44,447 nucleotides of DNA. Source: Chloroflexota bacterium (GTDB lineage Bacteria; Chloroflexota; Dormibacteria; Dormibacterales; Dormibacteraceae). The DNA lies in contig VBHB01000180.1 of assembly GCA_005880315.1 (NCBI GenBank), positions 1 through 44,447 of the forward strand. Reading direction: 5' to 3'. Below the pieces are notes generated by a model. That model saw nothing but the letters and a program-made list of their open reading frames with translations. It was not told where the DNA came from and did no database searches. This document shows positions 38,124 to 44,447 of this stretch, piece after piece (within the stretch, counting starts at the first letter, position 1; each line of letters begins with the position of its first letter). Made by a program: the position numbers and the translations under genes.

Positions 38124-38197
38124 CGGAGCACCCCCACCCGGCCGCGCGCTTTGCGCGGGGCCGACCTCCCCACTGCGTGGGGAGGGTTGAGCTGTGA
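38120..38197 (+). CDS. Mini-ORF 3 in the nadA-nadB repeat (25 aa)
   Basis: ATG 38120 overlaps the mini-ORF 2 stop (ATGA). Its own TGA (38195-38197) overlaps the nadB GTG (GTGA, 38194-38197). The peptide equals mini-ORF 1; nucleotide differences from it are synonymous (ACG for ACC, TTT for TTC, GAG for GAA, CTG for CTT) apart from the start codon. GAGAGG lies 8 nt upstream. Translation is inferred. Confidence 0.42.
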   Translation: MTEHPHPAARFARGRPPHCVGRVEL

Positions 38198-39564
38198 AAA
38201 CCGACGTACTCGTCATCGGCGACGGGCTCGCGGGTTCGGCCGCGGCGCTCGAGGCTGCGCGACTTGGGTCTCGCGTGATGCTCGTCTCAGCCGGCAACGC
38301 CTCCTCCGATCGGGCGCAGGGCGGCATCGCCGCGGCGACATTGCCCGAGGATTCTCCGCGCCTGCACGCCCTCGACACGCTGGCCGCGGGCGCCGGCCTG
38401 TGCGACCCGGACGCGGTGTCGATCCTCACCAGCGCCGGCCCCGAAACCGTGCGGTGGCTCGAGTCGCTCGGCGTCCGTTTCGATGGCGGCTCCGCGCGAG
38501 AGGCAGCCCACTCGCGCGCTCGTGTTCTTCATCTCCGCGGCGACCAGAGCGGCAGCACCCTGATGGGCTTCATGCGCGACGCGATCGCTCGCGAGCCGCG
38601 CATCGAGAGAAGGCGTGGTCGCCTGCAGTCGCTTCTTGGCGATGGCATCTGCGCAGGCGCTGTGTTCGACACCGGAATGGTGAACGCGGGCGCGACCGTG
38701 CTCGCGACCGGCGGCTACGCCGGCCTGTTCGAGCGCACCACCAACAGCCGGATCAGCAATGGCAAGGGAATCCTGGAGGCGGCGAGGGCCGGTGCGCGGG
38801 TCGCGGACATGGAGTTCGTGCAGTTCCACCCGACCGCTTTCGCCGGACCCCACACGTTTCTCATCACCGAGGCCCTGCGCGGCGCGGGCGCCTACATCGT
38901 TGACGCGGAAGGCAACCGATTCATCGACGAGCTCCTGCCGCGAGACCAGGTGGCGCGAGCGCTGGCCATGCATCCCGGCCAGGCCTTCATCTCGGTGACG
39001 CACCTCGACGCTGAGGTGCTCCGGCGCAGCTTTCCCAATTTCATGCGCAACTGCCGGAGTGTCGGGATCGACCCGCTCCGACAGCCTGTGCCCATCGCCC
39101 CCGCGGCGCATTACACGATGGGCGGCGTTGCGACCGACCTCGACGGCGGCTCGTCGATCGAGGGTCTTTTCGCGGCCGGCGAATGCGCCCGCACTGGTGT
39201 GCACGGCGCGAATCGCCTGGCGAGCAACTCGCTGCTCGAAGCCGCGACCTTCGGACGTCGCGCCGCTGCAGCGGCGGTCCACGCCGCTCCGGTGCCAGCC
39301 AACCAAGCGCGGCGCGTCCGGCTGTCGCGTCGCGGCGACCTCACCGTGACGGCTGTGCGGAGGCTTCTCGACTCCTCGGCCGGCGTGCTGCGGACCGGGG
39401 TCGATCTCGAGTCAGCGCTGGCCCGGCTCCAGCGGGGCGCGGTGTCCTCAGCGGGCACCGACGCCGCCGAGGTCGCGACCATGATCTGCGCGGCCGCGCT
39501 CAAACGTGCGCGGAGCGTTGGCTCCCACCAGAGGCTCGACGAGCCCGCGACGATCGCCGTCTAG
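38194..39564 (+). CDS. nadB: L-aspartate oxidase
   Basis: 456 aa from GTG 38194, with GGGGAGG (38179-38185) 8 nt upstream inside the repeat hairpin. It oxidises L-aspartate to iminoaspartate, the NadA substrate, with FAD. Motifs: VLVIGDGLAGSAAALEAARLG (dinucleotide binding), SDRAQGGIAAA, H-S-R-A-R-V-L-H-L-R-G-D-Q-S-G, VLATGGYAGLFERTTN, VQFHPTAF, HYTMGGVATDLDGGSSIEGLFAAGECARTGVHGANRLASNSLLEA. It is shorter than the usual ~500-540 aa, mainly in the loop before the LATGG strand and the C-terminal helical domain. The stop shares CTAG with the convergent gene. Confidence 0.96.
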   Translation: MKTDVLVIGDGLAGSAAALEAARLGSRVMLVSAGNASSDRAQGGIAAATLPEDSPRLHALDTLAAGAGLCDPDAVSILTSAGPETVRWLESLGVRFDGGSAREAAHSRARVLHLRGDQSGSTLMGFMRDAIAREPRIERRRGRLQSLLGDGICAGAVFDTGMVNAGATVLATGGYAGLFERTTNSRISNGKGILEAARAGARVADMEFVQFHPTAFAGPHTFLITEALRGAGAYIVDAEGNRFIDELLPRDQVARALAMHPGQAFISVTHLDAEVLRRSFPNFMRNCRSVGIDPLRQPVPIAPAAHYTMGGVATDLDGGSSIEGLFAAGECARTGVHGANRLASNSLLEAATFGRRAAAAAVHAAPVPANQARRVRLSRRGDLTVTAVRRLLDSSAGVLRTGVDLESALARLQRGAVSSAGTDAAEVATMICAAALKRARSVGSHQRLDEPATIAV

Positions 39565-39887
39565 CGTTTCAGGGCTCGGTAGGTTTCCACCTCGCCGGCG
39601 ATCGCGATCACTGACGAGCCGGCGAAGGTGATCCCGCCCAGCACCATGAGGCTGGTGCCGATGGGCACATCCGAGCCCGCGACGCCAAGGCCCAGTGTGA
39701 ACACGCCCACCGCCAGCACCAGCGTCGCGTAGATGTTGAAGCCGCGTTTCGTAGACGCGAAGCCCGGGGCCAGGTCACCCAGAGACTGAGAGGTGACGCG
39801 CTTGATGACGAGGTCGCCGGCGCCGCCCACGTTGAAAAGCAGGGTGAGACCCAATGCGGACAGCACGATTCCGATGGCGAGGACCAT
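39561..39887 (-). CDS. Small membrane protein of unknown function (108 aa)
   Basis: ATG 39887. Three hydrophobic segments: MVLAIGIVLSALGLTLLF, YATLVLAVGVFTLGLGVAG and GTSLMVLGGITFAGSSVIAIAG, with a polar loop (KRVTSQSLGDLAPGFASTKRG) after the first. The C-terminus is short and charged. I do not recognise a family. It is divergent from lepA; the stop is shared with nadB in CTAG. Confidence 0.7.
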   Translation of the reverse strand: MVLAIGIVLSALGLTLLFNVGGAGDLVIKRVTSQSLGDLAPGFASTKRGFNIYATLVLAVGVFTLGLGVAGSDVPIGTSLMVLGGITFAGSSVIAIAGEVETYRALKR

Positions 39888-39936
39888 GGCTCACCGCGCA
39901 TGTTCCCACGGCGGACCCTCGTTCCCGACACACCAC

Positions 39937-39942
39937 TAGCAT
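39937..39942 (+). promoter_or_regulatory. Putative leaderless -10 hexamer TAGCAT (lepA)
   Basis: TAGCAT is followed by exactly 6 nt and the GTG at 39949, which selects this start over TTG 39943. Confidence 0.5.
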
Positions 39943-39948
39943 TTGTCC

Positions 39949-41754
39949 GTGCCCACCACCACGCAGGCGCGCGTGCGCAACTTCTGCATCATCGCCCACA
40001 TCGATCACGGGAAATCGACGCTGGCCGACCGCCTGCTCGAGTTCACGGGATCGATCAGCCAGCGGGACATGCAGGACCAGGTCCTCGACACGATGGACCT
40101 CGAGCGCGAGCGCGGGATCACGATCAAGCTGCAGGCGGTGCGGATGACGTACCCGGCGCGCGACGGCGAGAGCTACGAGCTCAACCTGATCGACACGCCG
40201 GGCCACGTCGACTTCGCGTACGAGGTGTCGCGCTCGCTGGCCGCCTGCGAAGGCGCAATCCTGGTCGTCGACGCCGCGCAGGGCATCGAGGCGCAGACCC
40301 TCGCCAACCTCTACCAGGCGGTGGAGGCGGGGTTGACCATCATCCCGGTCGTCAACAAGATCGACCTCGACGCCGCGCAGCCGGAGATGGTGGCCGAGGA
40401 GATCTCAGACGTGACCGGCATCCCGCGCGAAGACGTCATCTTCGCGTCGGCCAAGCAGGGCATCGGCACGCAGGACATCCTCGAGGCGGTCATCGCCAGG
40501 GTGCCGCCACCGCGCGGCGACCCGTCGGCGCCGCTGCGCGCGCTGATCTTCGATTCGCATTACGACATCTACCGCGGCGTCATCACCTACGTCCGCGTCG
40601 TCGACGGAGAGATCAAGCCGCGCGCGAAGGTCCGGATGATGAACACCGGCAGCATCCACGAGGTGGACGAGGTCGGCTGGTTCGCGCCGCGGCCGCGCCA
40701 GGCCGAAAGGCTGAGCGCCGGGGAGGTCGGCTACGTCATCGCCTCGATCAAGAACGTGATCGACGCCCGCGTCGGCGACACCATCACCACCGTCGAGTCA
40801 GGAGCGACGGCGCCGCTGCCCGGCTACAGGCGGGTCAAGCCGATGGTTTTCGCCGGGCTGTTTCCGACCGACTCCGACCAGTTCGCCGACCTCAAGGAGG
40901 CTCTCGAGAAGCTGCAGCTGAACGACGCAGCGCTCTCCTATGAGCCCGAGAACTCGGCCGCGCTCGGGTTCGGCTTTCGCTGCGGGTTCCTCGGCCTCCT
41001 CCACCTCGAGATCGTCCAGGAACGCCTGGAGCGCGAGTTCGAGCTCGAGCTGATCACGACCGCCCCGACGGTCGAGTACCGCGTGAAGCTGAAGCGAGGC
41101 GAGACGATCGAGGTCGACAACCCGGCGCTTCTCCCCGACCCCACGGCCATCGAGTCGATCGCCGAGCCGTTCGTGAGGCTTTCGATCATCGTCCCGTCGA
41201 CCTACGTCGGGCCGATGATGGAGCTGTGCCAGGATCGCCGCGGCACGTTCAAGAAGCTGGAGCACCGGCCGGGCGACCGTATCGTGCTCGAGTATGAAAT
41301 ACCGTTGGGCGAGATCATCCACGACTTCTACGACCAGCTGAAATCGCGTTCCAAGGGGTATGCCTCGATGGACTACGAGATGATCGGCTTCCGCGAAGCC
41401 GACCTGGTCAAGCTCGACGTGCTCGTTGCCGGTGAGCCTGTCGACGCACTGTCGCTGATCACCCACCGCAGCAAGGCGCAGGTGCAGGGCCGGAAGCTGG
41501 TGGAGAAGCTGAAGTCGATCATCCCCCGGCAGCTGTACGAAGTGCCGATCCAGGCCGCAATAGGCGGTAAGGTGGTCGCTCGCGAAACCGTCTCGGCCAT
41601 GCGCAAGGACGTCCTGGCCAAGTGCTACGGCGGTGACGTCACCCGAAAACGCAAGCTCCTCGAAAAGCAGAAGGAAGGCAAACGGAGAATGAAGCGCGTG
41701 GGCTCGGTGGAGATCCCGCAAGAGGCGTTCATGGCGGTGCTCAAGCTTGACTGA
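39949..41754 (+). CDS. lepA: Elongation factor 4 (LepA GTPase)
   Basis: 601 aa, full length. It is a ribosome-bound GTPase that back-translocates or remodels the ribosome. G1 [11 protein letters not shown]2 [12 protein letters not shown]3 [11 protein letters not shown]4 NKIDLD. LepA-specific parts: [34 protein letters not shown] and the C-terminal domain [64 protein letters not shown] 39949 is chosen from the -10 spacing. The lipoprotein gene overlaps its end by 8 nt. Confidence 0.97.
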   Translation: MPTTTQARVRNFCIIAHIDHGKSTLADRLLEFTGSISQRDMQDQVLDTMDLERERGITIKLQAVRMTYPARDGESYELNLIDTPGHVDFAYEVSRSLAACEGAILVVDAAQGIEAQTLANLYQAVEAGLTIIPVVNKIDLDAAQPEMVAEEISDVTGIPREDVIFASAKQGIGTQDILEAVIARVPPPRGDPSAPLRALIFDSHYDIYRGVITYVRVVDGEIKPRAKVRMMNTGSIHEVDEVGWFAPRPRQAERLSAGEVGYVIASIKNVIDARVGDTITTVESGATAPLPGYRRVKPMVFAGLFPTDSDQFADLKEALEKLQLNDAALSYEPENSAALGFGFRCGFLGLLHLEIVQERLEREFELELITTAPTVEYRVKLKRGETIEVDNPALLPDPTAIESIAEPFVRLSIIVPSTYVGPMMELCQDRRGTFKKLEHRPGDRIVLEYEIPLGEIIHDFYDQLKSRSKGYASMDYEMIGFREADLVKLDVLVAGEPVDALSLITHRSKAQVQGRKLVEKLKSIIPRQLYEVPIQAAIGGKVVARETVSAMRKDVLAKCYGGDVTRKRKLLEKQKEGKRRMKRVGSVEIPQEAFMAVLKLD

Positions 41755-42811
41755 ATCGGGGCGATGGATTGCGGTGATGGCCGTGGCGGCCATCGCCCTC
41801 GTTTCGTGCGCCCGGCAGGGGCCGGCCGGCTCGAACCTCAAGACCGAGGACCTCTACGCGGCCGGACCCACCGTTGGCGACGTACGCACGCTGCTGGGCG
41901 ACCAGAACTGGTGGCAGGGGCCGCCATCGTTCGAGGTCAGGCCGCTCGACGCGGCCAGCATTGCGGACACGGAAAAATTCTCGGTCGCGCAGCGGTTCAT
42001 CCGGCTCGGCACGGCCGAAGAGTTCCTCGTGCGCTACACGATGTACGACAAGGTGACCTCAGCGACGAATGTCATGAGCGCCCTCAAGGACGCGTACGGT
42101 GCGTCGACACCGCTCCAGAAGGTTGGCGACGACACCCTCTACCTGAGCGGTTCCGGCGCGGGCGGAGCGCCGTACATCAGCCGGACTGTGGTCCGACTGG
42201 GCCAGGTCATGGTTCACATCACATGGTCCCGCAAGGACGGCCCGCCCACCGTTCAGCAGCTTCAGAAGATTGCCGCCAAGGTGATAGAGGGGCTCAAGAA
42301 GGTGGTCGACGGCAAGGTGAAGGTCAAACCACCGAAAGCGGACCCGAAGCTCCTGCCGAATCCAGGCCTTGACATCACCTACCTCGGATCCGCGCAGCAG
42401 CCGATCGAAGCGTGGGTCGTGATGACCCACTCGGCCCTCCCAGGCACGCTCGTGGACGCGCTCCACCAGCTGGGGATCAACGAATTCGCCTACGGCGATT
42501 ACGCGCTGAACAACGACACCCACATGGAGGTGAGGACCGCTCTCTTCACGTTCCCATCGCCCGCCGCCGCCACGCAATGGGTGACGGTGTTCGGCCCCGG
42601 AAAGCCGGATGCCAATGGGATCGACTGGGCCTACATTCCGGTTGCGGGCAGCGTGGAGGGAGCCGGCGAGTACCACTACTACCTGGCGTCCGGGTCACAT
42701 GGGGCGATGATGGTGTGCGCCCCCACCATCGATGGCGAGGCGGCCTCCCGGGCCTGCGAGGCGCCGATGGAGCGCGTGGCGATCGCTTGGGGCCTGGCCC
42801 TTACCGGCTAG
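41747..42811 (+). CDS. Lipoprotein of unknown function (354 aa)
   Basis: TTG 41747 overlaps the lepA stop. It begins with [21 protein letters not shown], a signal peptide with lipobox L-V-S-C (Cys21). The mature protein has two similar-looking halves of alpha-beta sequence, split by a Lys/Pro-rich linker near residue 195 ([15 protein letters not shown]): [31 protein letters not shown] and [24 protein letters not shown]. Each contains a helix followed by YLSGSG/YYLASG strands. No family recognised. It probably sits on the outer face of the membrane. Confidence 0.78.
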   Translation: MTESGRWIAVMAVAAIALVSCARQGPAGSNLKTEDLYAAGPTVGDVRTLLGDQNWWQGPPSFEVRPLDAASIADTEKFSVAQRFIRLGTAEEFLVRYTMYDKVTSATNVMSALKDAYGASTPLQKVGDDTLYLSGSGAGGAPYISRTVVRLGQVMVHITWSRKDGPPTVQQLQKIAAKVIEGLKKVVDGKVKVKPPKADPKLLPNPGLDITYLGSAQQPIEAWVVMTHSALPGTLVDALHQLGINEFAYGDYALNNDTHMEVRTALFTFPSPAAATQWVTVFGPGKPDANGIDWAYIPVAGSVEGAGEYHYYLASGSHGAMMVCAPTIDGEAASRACEAPMERVAIAWGLALTG

Positions 42812-43776
42812 TCGCGCACCACGCTTGCGCTCTTTCCCTGGCGCGTCGCCTGCAACCACTCCCACTGCTTGGCCATGCCTTCTCGCAGGGCGACTCGCGG
42901 CTCCCATCCAAGCCGCTCCCGAGCGAGGTTGATCGACGCGCCGGTGTGGCGTGGGTCCCCGGGCGCGGCCGGAAGATTCTCACGCCGGATCTTCAGGTCG
43001 CTGATCTCCTCGAGAGTGGCGAGCACCTTGTTGACCGTGACGCGGCTCCCACCGCCGAGGTTGAACACCATGCCGACGACGTCGGCGCTCGCGGCCTTGA
43101 CCGTTCCCTCGACCGCATCGGAGACGTACGTGAACTCACGCGTCTGCTCGCCGTCGCCGTAGACCTCGATCGGCTCGCCGTCGGCCAGCGCTTGCATGAA
43201 TCGGGCGAACGCCATGTCCGGCCGCTGGCGCGGGCCGTAGACCGTGAAGTAGCGCACGGCGACCGCGGGGATCCCGAAGTTTCGCGTGTACAGGTGCGCC
43301 AGGTGCTCGGCGGCGAGCTTGGTCACGCCATAGGGGGAGACCGGCCGCGGCAGCGCCGACTCGCGCGTCGGAAACGCCTCAGCGTCGCCATACACGGATG
43401 AGCTGCCCGCGAACACGAGCCGCTTCAGGCGGCTGCCTTTCAGCTGCTCGAGGAGCCGCTGCGTGGCGATGATGTTGTCGCGAGCGTAGCGGTCGAACTG
43501 GTGTCCCCAGCTGGGTCGGTCTCCTTCCTGTCCGGCGAGGTGGTACACGACATCGGCGCCCTCCAGCGCGGCGGTGAGGTCGGCGTCGACCAGGTCGAGC
43601 TCCTCGAACGAGAAGTTGCGATGGCTCCGCGCGACCTCCAGGTTCTTCTCCTTGCGAGCGCGCCGGTAGTAGTCGGTGAAGCAGTCGATGCCGACCACCT
43701 CCTGGCCGTCAGCCAGCAGGCGCTCGCTCAGGTGCGAGCCGATGAATCCGGCGGCGCCGGTGACGACGGACTTCAT
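42808..43776 (-). CDS. NAD-dependent epimerase/dehydratase (nucleotide-sugar SDR)
   Basis: 322 aa from ATG 43776. Extended SDR fold: GAAGFIGSHLSERLL (NAD binding), D-L-V-D-A-D-L, VYHLAGQEG, the catalytic Ser in FAGSSSVYG and Y-x-x-x-K in SPYGVTKLAAEHL, then AVRYFTVYGPRQRPDMAFARFMQAL and YGDGEQTREFTYVSDAVEGT. This matches UDP-glucose 4-epimerase/UDP-glucuronate epimerase-like enzymes; the sugar cannot be fixed. The stop codon is shared with the convergent lipoprotein in CTAG. Confidence 0.93.
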   Translation of the reverse strand: MKSVVTGAAGFIGSHLSERLLADGQEVVGIDCFTDYYRRARKEKNLEVARSHRNFSFEELDLVDADLTAALEGADVVYHLAGQEGDRPSWGHQFDRYARDNIIATQRLLEQLKGSRLKRLVFAGSSSVYGDAEAFPTRESALPRPVSPYGVTKLAAEHLAHLYTRNFGIPAVAVRYFTVYGPRQRPDMAFARFMQALADGEPIEVYGDGEQTREFTYVSDAVEGTVKAASADVVGMVFNLGGGSRVTVNKVLATLEEISDLKIRRENLPAAPGDPRHTGASINLARERLGWEPRVALREGMAKQWEWLQATRQGKSASVVRD

Positions 43777-43821
43777 AGAAGGCAAGCCTGCGGGGTGACG
43801 ACCGCCTTTTGCAAGTCGACC

Positions 43822-43827
43822 TATCTT
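43822..43827 (+). promoter_or_regulatory. Putative leaderless -10 hexamer TATCTT
   Basis: TATCTT is followed by exactly 6 nt and the ATG at 43834. Confidence 0.5.
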
Positions 43828-43833
43828 TTCAGC

Positions 43834-44292
43834 ATGTCTCGCTTCGAGTCATGGCTCGCAAATTCGGGGATAGGCGTAACCGTGAAACAGTTCCCGGCCG
43901 GCACTCGGACCGCTGTCGATGCCGCGGATGCGGTCGGCTGCGACGTCGGCCAGATCGTCAAGTCGCTCGTCTTCGTCGCCGCCGGTCGGCCCGTGGTGGC
44001 GCTGGTCAGCGGCGCGAACCGCCTGGACGAGGGCAGGCTGGCGGCCGCGGCCGGGGAGCCGGTGGCGAAAGCCGGCGCCGACGTCGTCAGATCGGCAACC
44101 GGCTACTCAATCGGCGGCGTGCCTCCGTTCGGACACGCCACGGCAGTGCCTGTGTTCATGGACCGCGACCTGCTCGCGCATTCTGTGGTCTGGGCGGCCG
44201 CGGGCCGGCCCGACTCGGTTTTCGAGATCGATCCCGAGCGCCTTTGCGAGCTGAGTGGCGCGGTCGTGGCGGATTTGAAGGTCAACCCTTGA
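43834..44292 (+). CDS. YbaK/EbsC-type aminoacyl-tRNA deacylase domain protein
   Basis: 152 aa. Begins MSRFESWLANSGIGVTVKQFPAGTRTAVDAADAVGCDVGQIVKSLVFVAAGRPVVALVSGANRLD. The A-A-x-A-x-x-x-x-x-x-x-I-V-K-S-L core with its lysine is the hallmark of the YbaK/ProX fold, as are GYSIGGVPPFGH and VFMDRDLLAHSVVWAAAGRPDSVFEIDPERL. Stand-alone members remove wrongly attached amino acids from tRNA. Which tRNA is edited is unknown. The frame is open upstream, but conserved sequence begins at 43834. Confidence 0.92.
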   Translation: MSRFESWLANSGIGVTVKQFPAGTRTAVDAADAVGCDVGQIVKSLVFVAAGRPVVALVSGANRLDEGRLAAAAGEPVAKAGADVVRSATGYSIGGVPPFGHATAVPVFMDRDLLAHSVVWAAAGRPDSVFEIDPERLCELSGAVVADLKVNP

Positions 44293-44447
44293 GCAGCATC
44301 CTCATCTTTTGCAGGGACTGCGGCAAGCAGGTCCCGAGCTCGCAGACACGCGACGGCCTGTGCGTGGAATGTCGGGTGCGGCGTTCGGTCGCCGACCTGC
44401 GCAGCGAGCATGCCCGGCTCTGGCGCAAGCGCGAGCGCTATCGAAGC
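44289..44447 (+). CDS. Zinc-ribbon protein, 3' end cut off by the window
   Basis: TTG 44289 overlaps the YbaK-type stop (TTGA). The 53 codons to the window edge contain no stop: SSILIFCRDCGKQVPSSQ, then LCVECRVRRS, then a basic helix (ADLRSEHARLWRKRERYR). C-x-x-C-G ... C-x-x-C is a complete four-cysteine zinc ribbon. The overlap and codon usage support a real gene. Family not assigned. Confidence 0.65.
   Translation, partial: MSSILIFCRDCGKQVPSSQTRDGLCVECRVRRSVADLRSEHARLWRKRERYRS

Larger units (their letters stand above)
37963..38184 (+). repeat. Three tandem 74-bp units between nadA and nadB
   Basis: Units start at 37963, 38037 and 38111, each opening GGTTGAACT(T/A)TGAC; a partial fourth start (GGTTGAGCTGTGA) at 38185 merges with the nadB start. 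Each core (37984-38037, 38058-38111, 38132-38185) has two hairpins: CGCGC-TTC/T-GCGCG and CTCCCCAC-TGC-GTGGGGAG (GTGGAGAG in unit 2). Units differ at only about six positions. No spacers, so not CRISPR. Confidence 0.9.

Noticed and set aside
36923-38173. Long minus-strand frame opposite nadA and the repeats (416 aa, repetitive peptide)
   Set aside because: It lies antisense to the well-supported nadA. Its repeated GRSAPR-type segments arise simply from the palindromic units.
37963-38184. Possible CRISPR array (regular direct repeats)
   Set aside because: The 74-bp units are contiguous, with no unique spacers and no cas genes. They are a tandem duplication with internal mini-ORFs.

Overview
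The window is a GC-rich, gene-dense bacterial chromosome segment with no phage, insertion sequence, CRISPR array or rRNA. Several traits point to an uncultured, probably soil, Terrabacteria lineage such as Dormibacterota/Chloroflexota or a deep actinobacterial relative. These are a CysRS/MshC-type cysteine ligase, an F420-type PPOX protein, DUF4349, DUF2203 and DUF3048 proteins, an NrtR regulator on NAD synthesis, frequent GTG/TTG starts, and many genes with a TANNNT -10 hexamer only 6-9 nt before the start codon and no Shine-Dalgarno (leaderless type). The phylum assignment is inference.

Layout. 1-5.4 kb: partial VOC protein, an 82-aa unknown, MprF-like DUF2156 synthase, a shortened DoxX, one CAU tRNA, an unknown membrane protein, a nucleotidyltransferase, a VOC protein, and a small ORF divergent from an ArsR regulator across a palindrome. 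5.4-10.7 kb: ArsR regulator; amidohydrolase-unknown-DedA operon with ATGA overlaps; orphan lipoyl protein; ABC-F ATPase. 10.7-14.2 kb: envelope lipoproteins and an ECF sigma / membrane-anchored Rieske protein / 87-aa protein operon. 14.3-17.1 kb: metK, a CysRS/MshC-type ligase, a zinc-ribbon protein. 17.1-19.8 kb: tetR (two HTH domains)-ABC ATPase-ABC permease. 19.8-24 kb: secreted protein, F420-type PPOX, DUF2203, dxs. 24-30.5 kb: LutB-LutA fusion and thioredoxin-domain DUF255 protein, divergent from M20 peptidase-ferredoxin-broken trxB. 30.6-34.3 kb: DUF3048, DUF971 and Mrp; broken uracil-DNA glycosylase. 34.3-39.9 kb: YCII-like protein, rsmE, then nrtR-nadC-nadA-nadB. 39.9-44.4 kb: lepA, lipoprotein, NDP-sugar epimerase, YbaK-type deacylase, partial zinc-ribbon protein.

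Most unusual observation: nadA and nadB are separated by three tandem 74-bp units. Each unit encodes a 25-codon mini-ORF, and every stop overlaps the next start by 4 nt (TTGA, TTGA, ATGA, GTGA), giving an unbroken coupling chain from nadA to nadB. Each unit also folds into two strong hairpins, and the last hairpin contains the nadB ribosome-binding site. A related copy with compensatory stem changes lies at the nadC/nadA junction. Other notable points: the sigma/Rieske pair resembles a redox-sensing sigma/anti-sigma system, the TetR promoter carries its palindrome between -35 and -10, and three genes (doxX, trxB, udg) appear to have lost internal segments.
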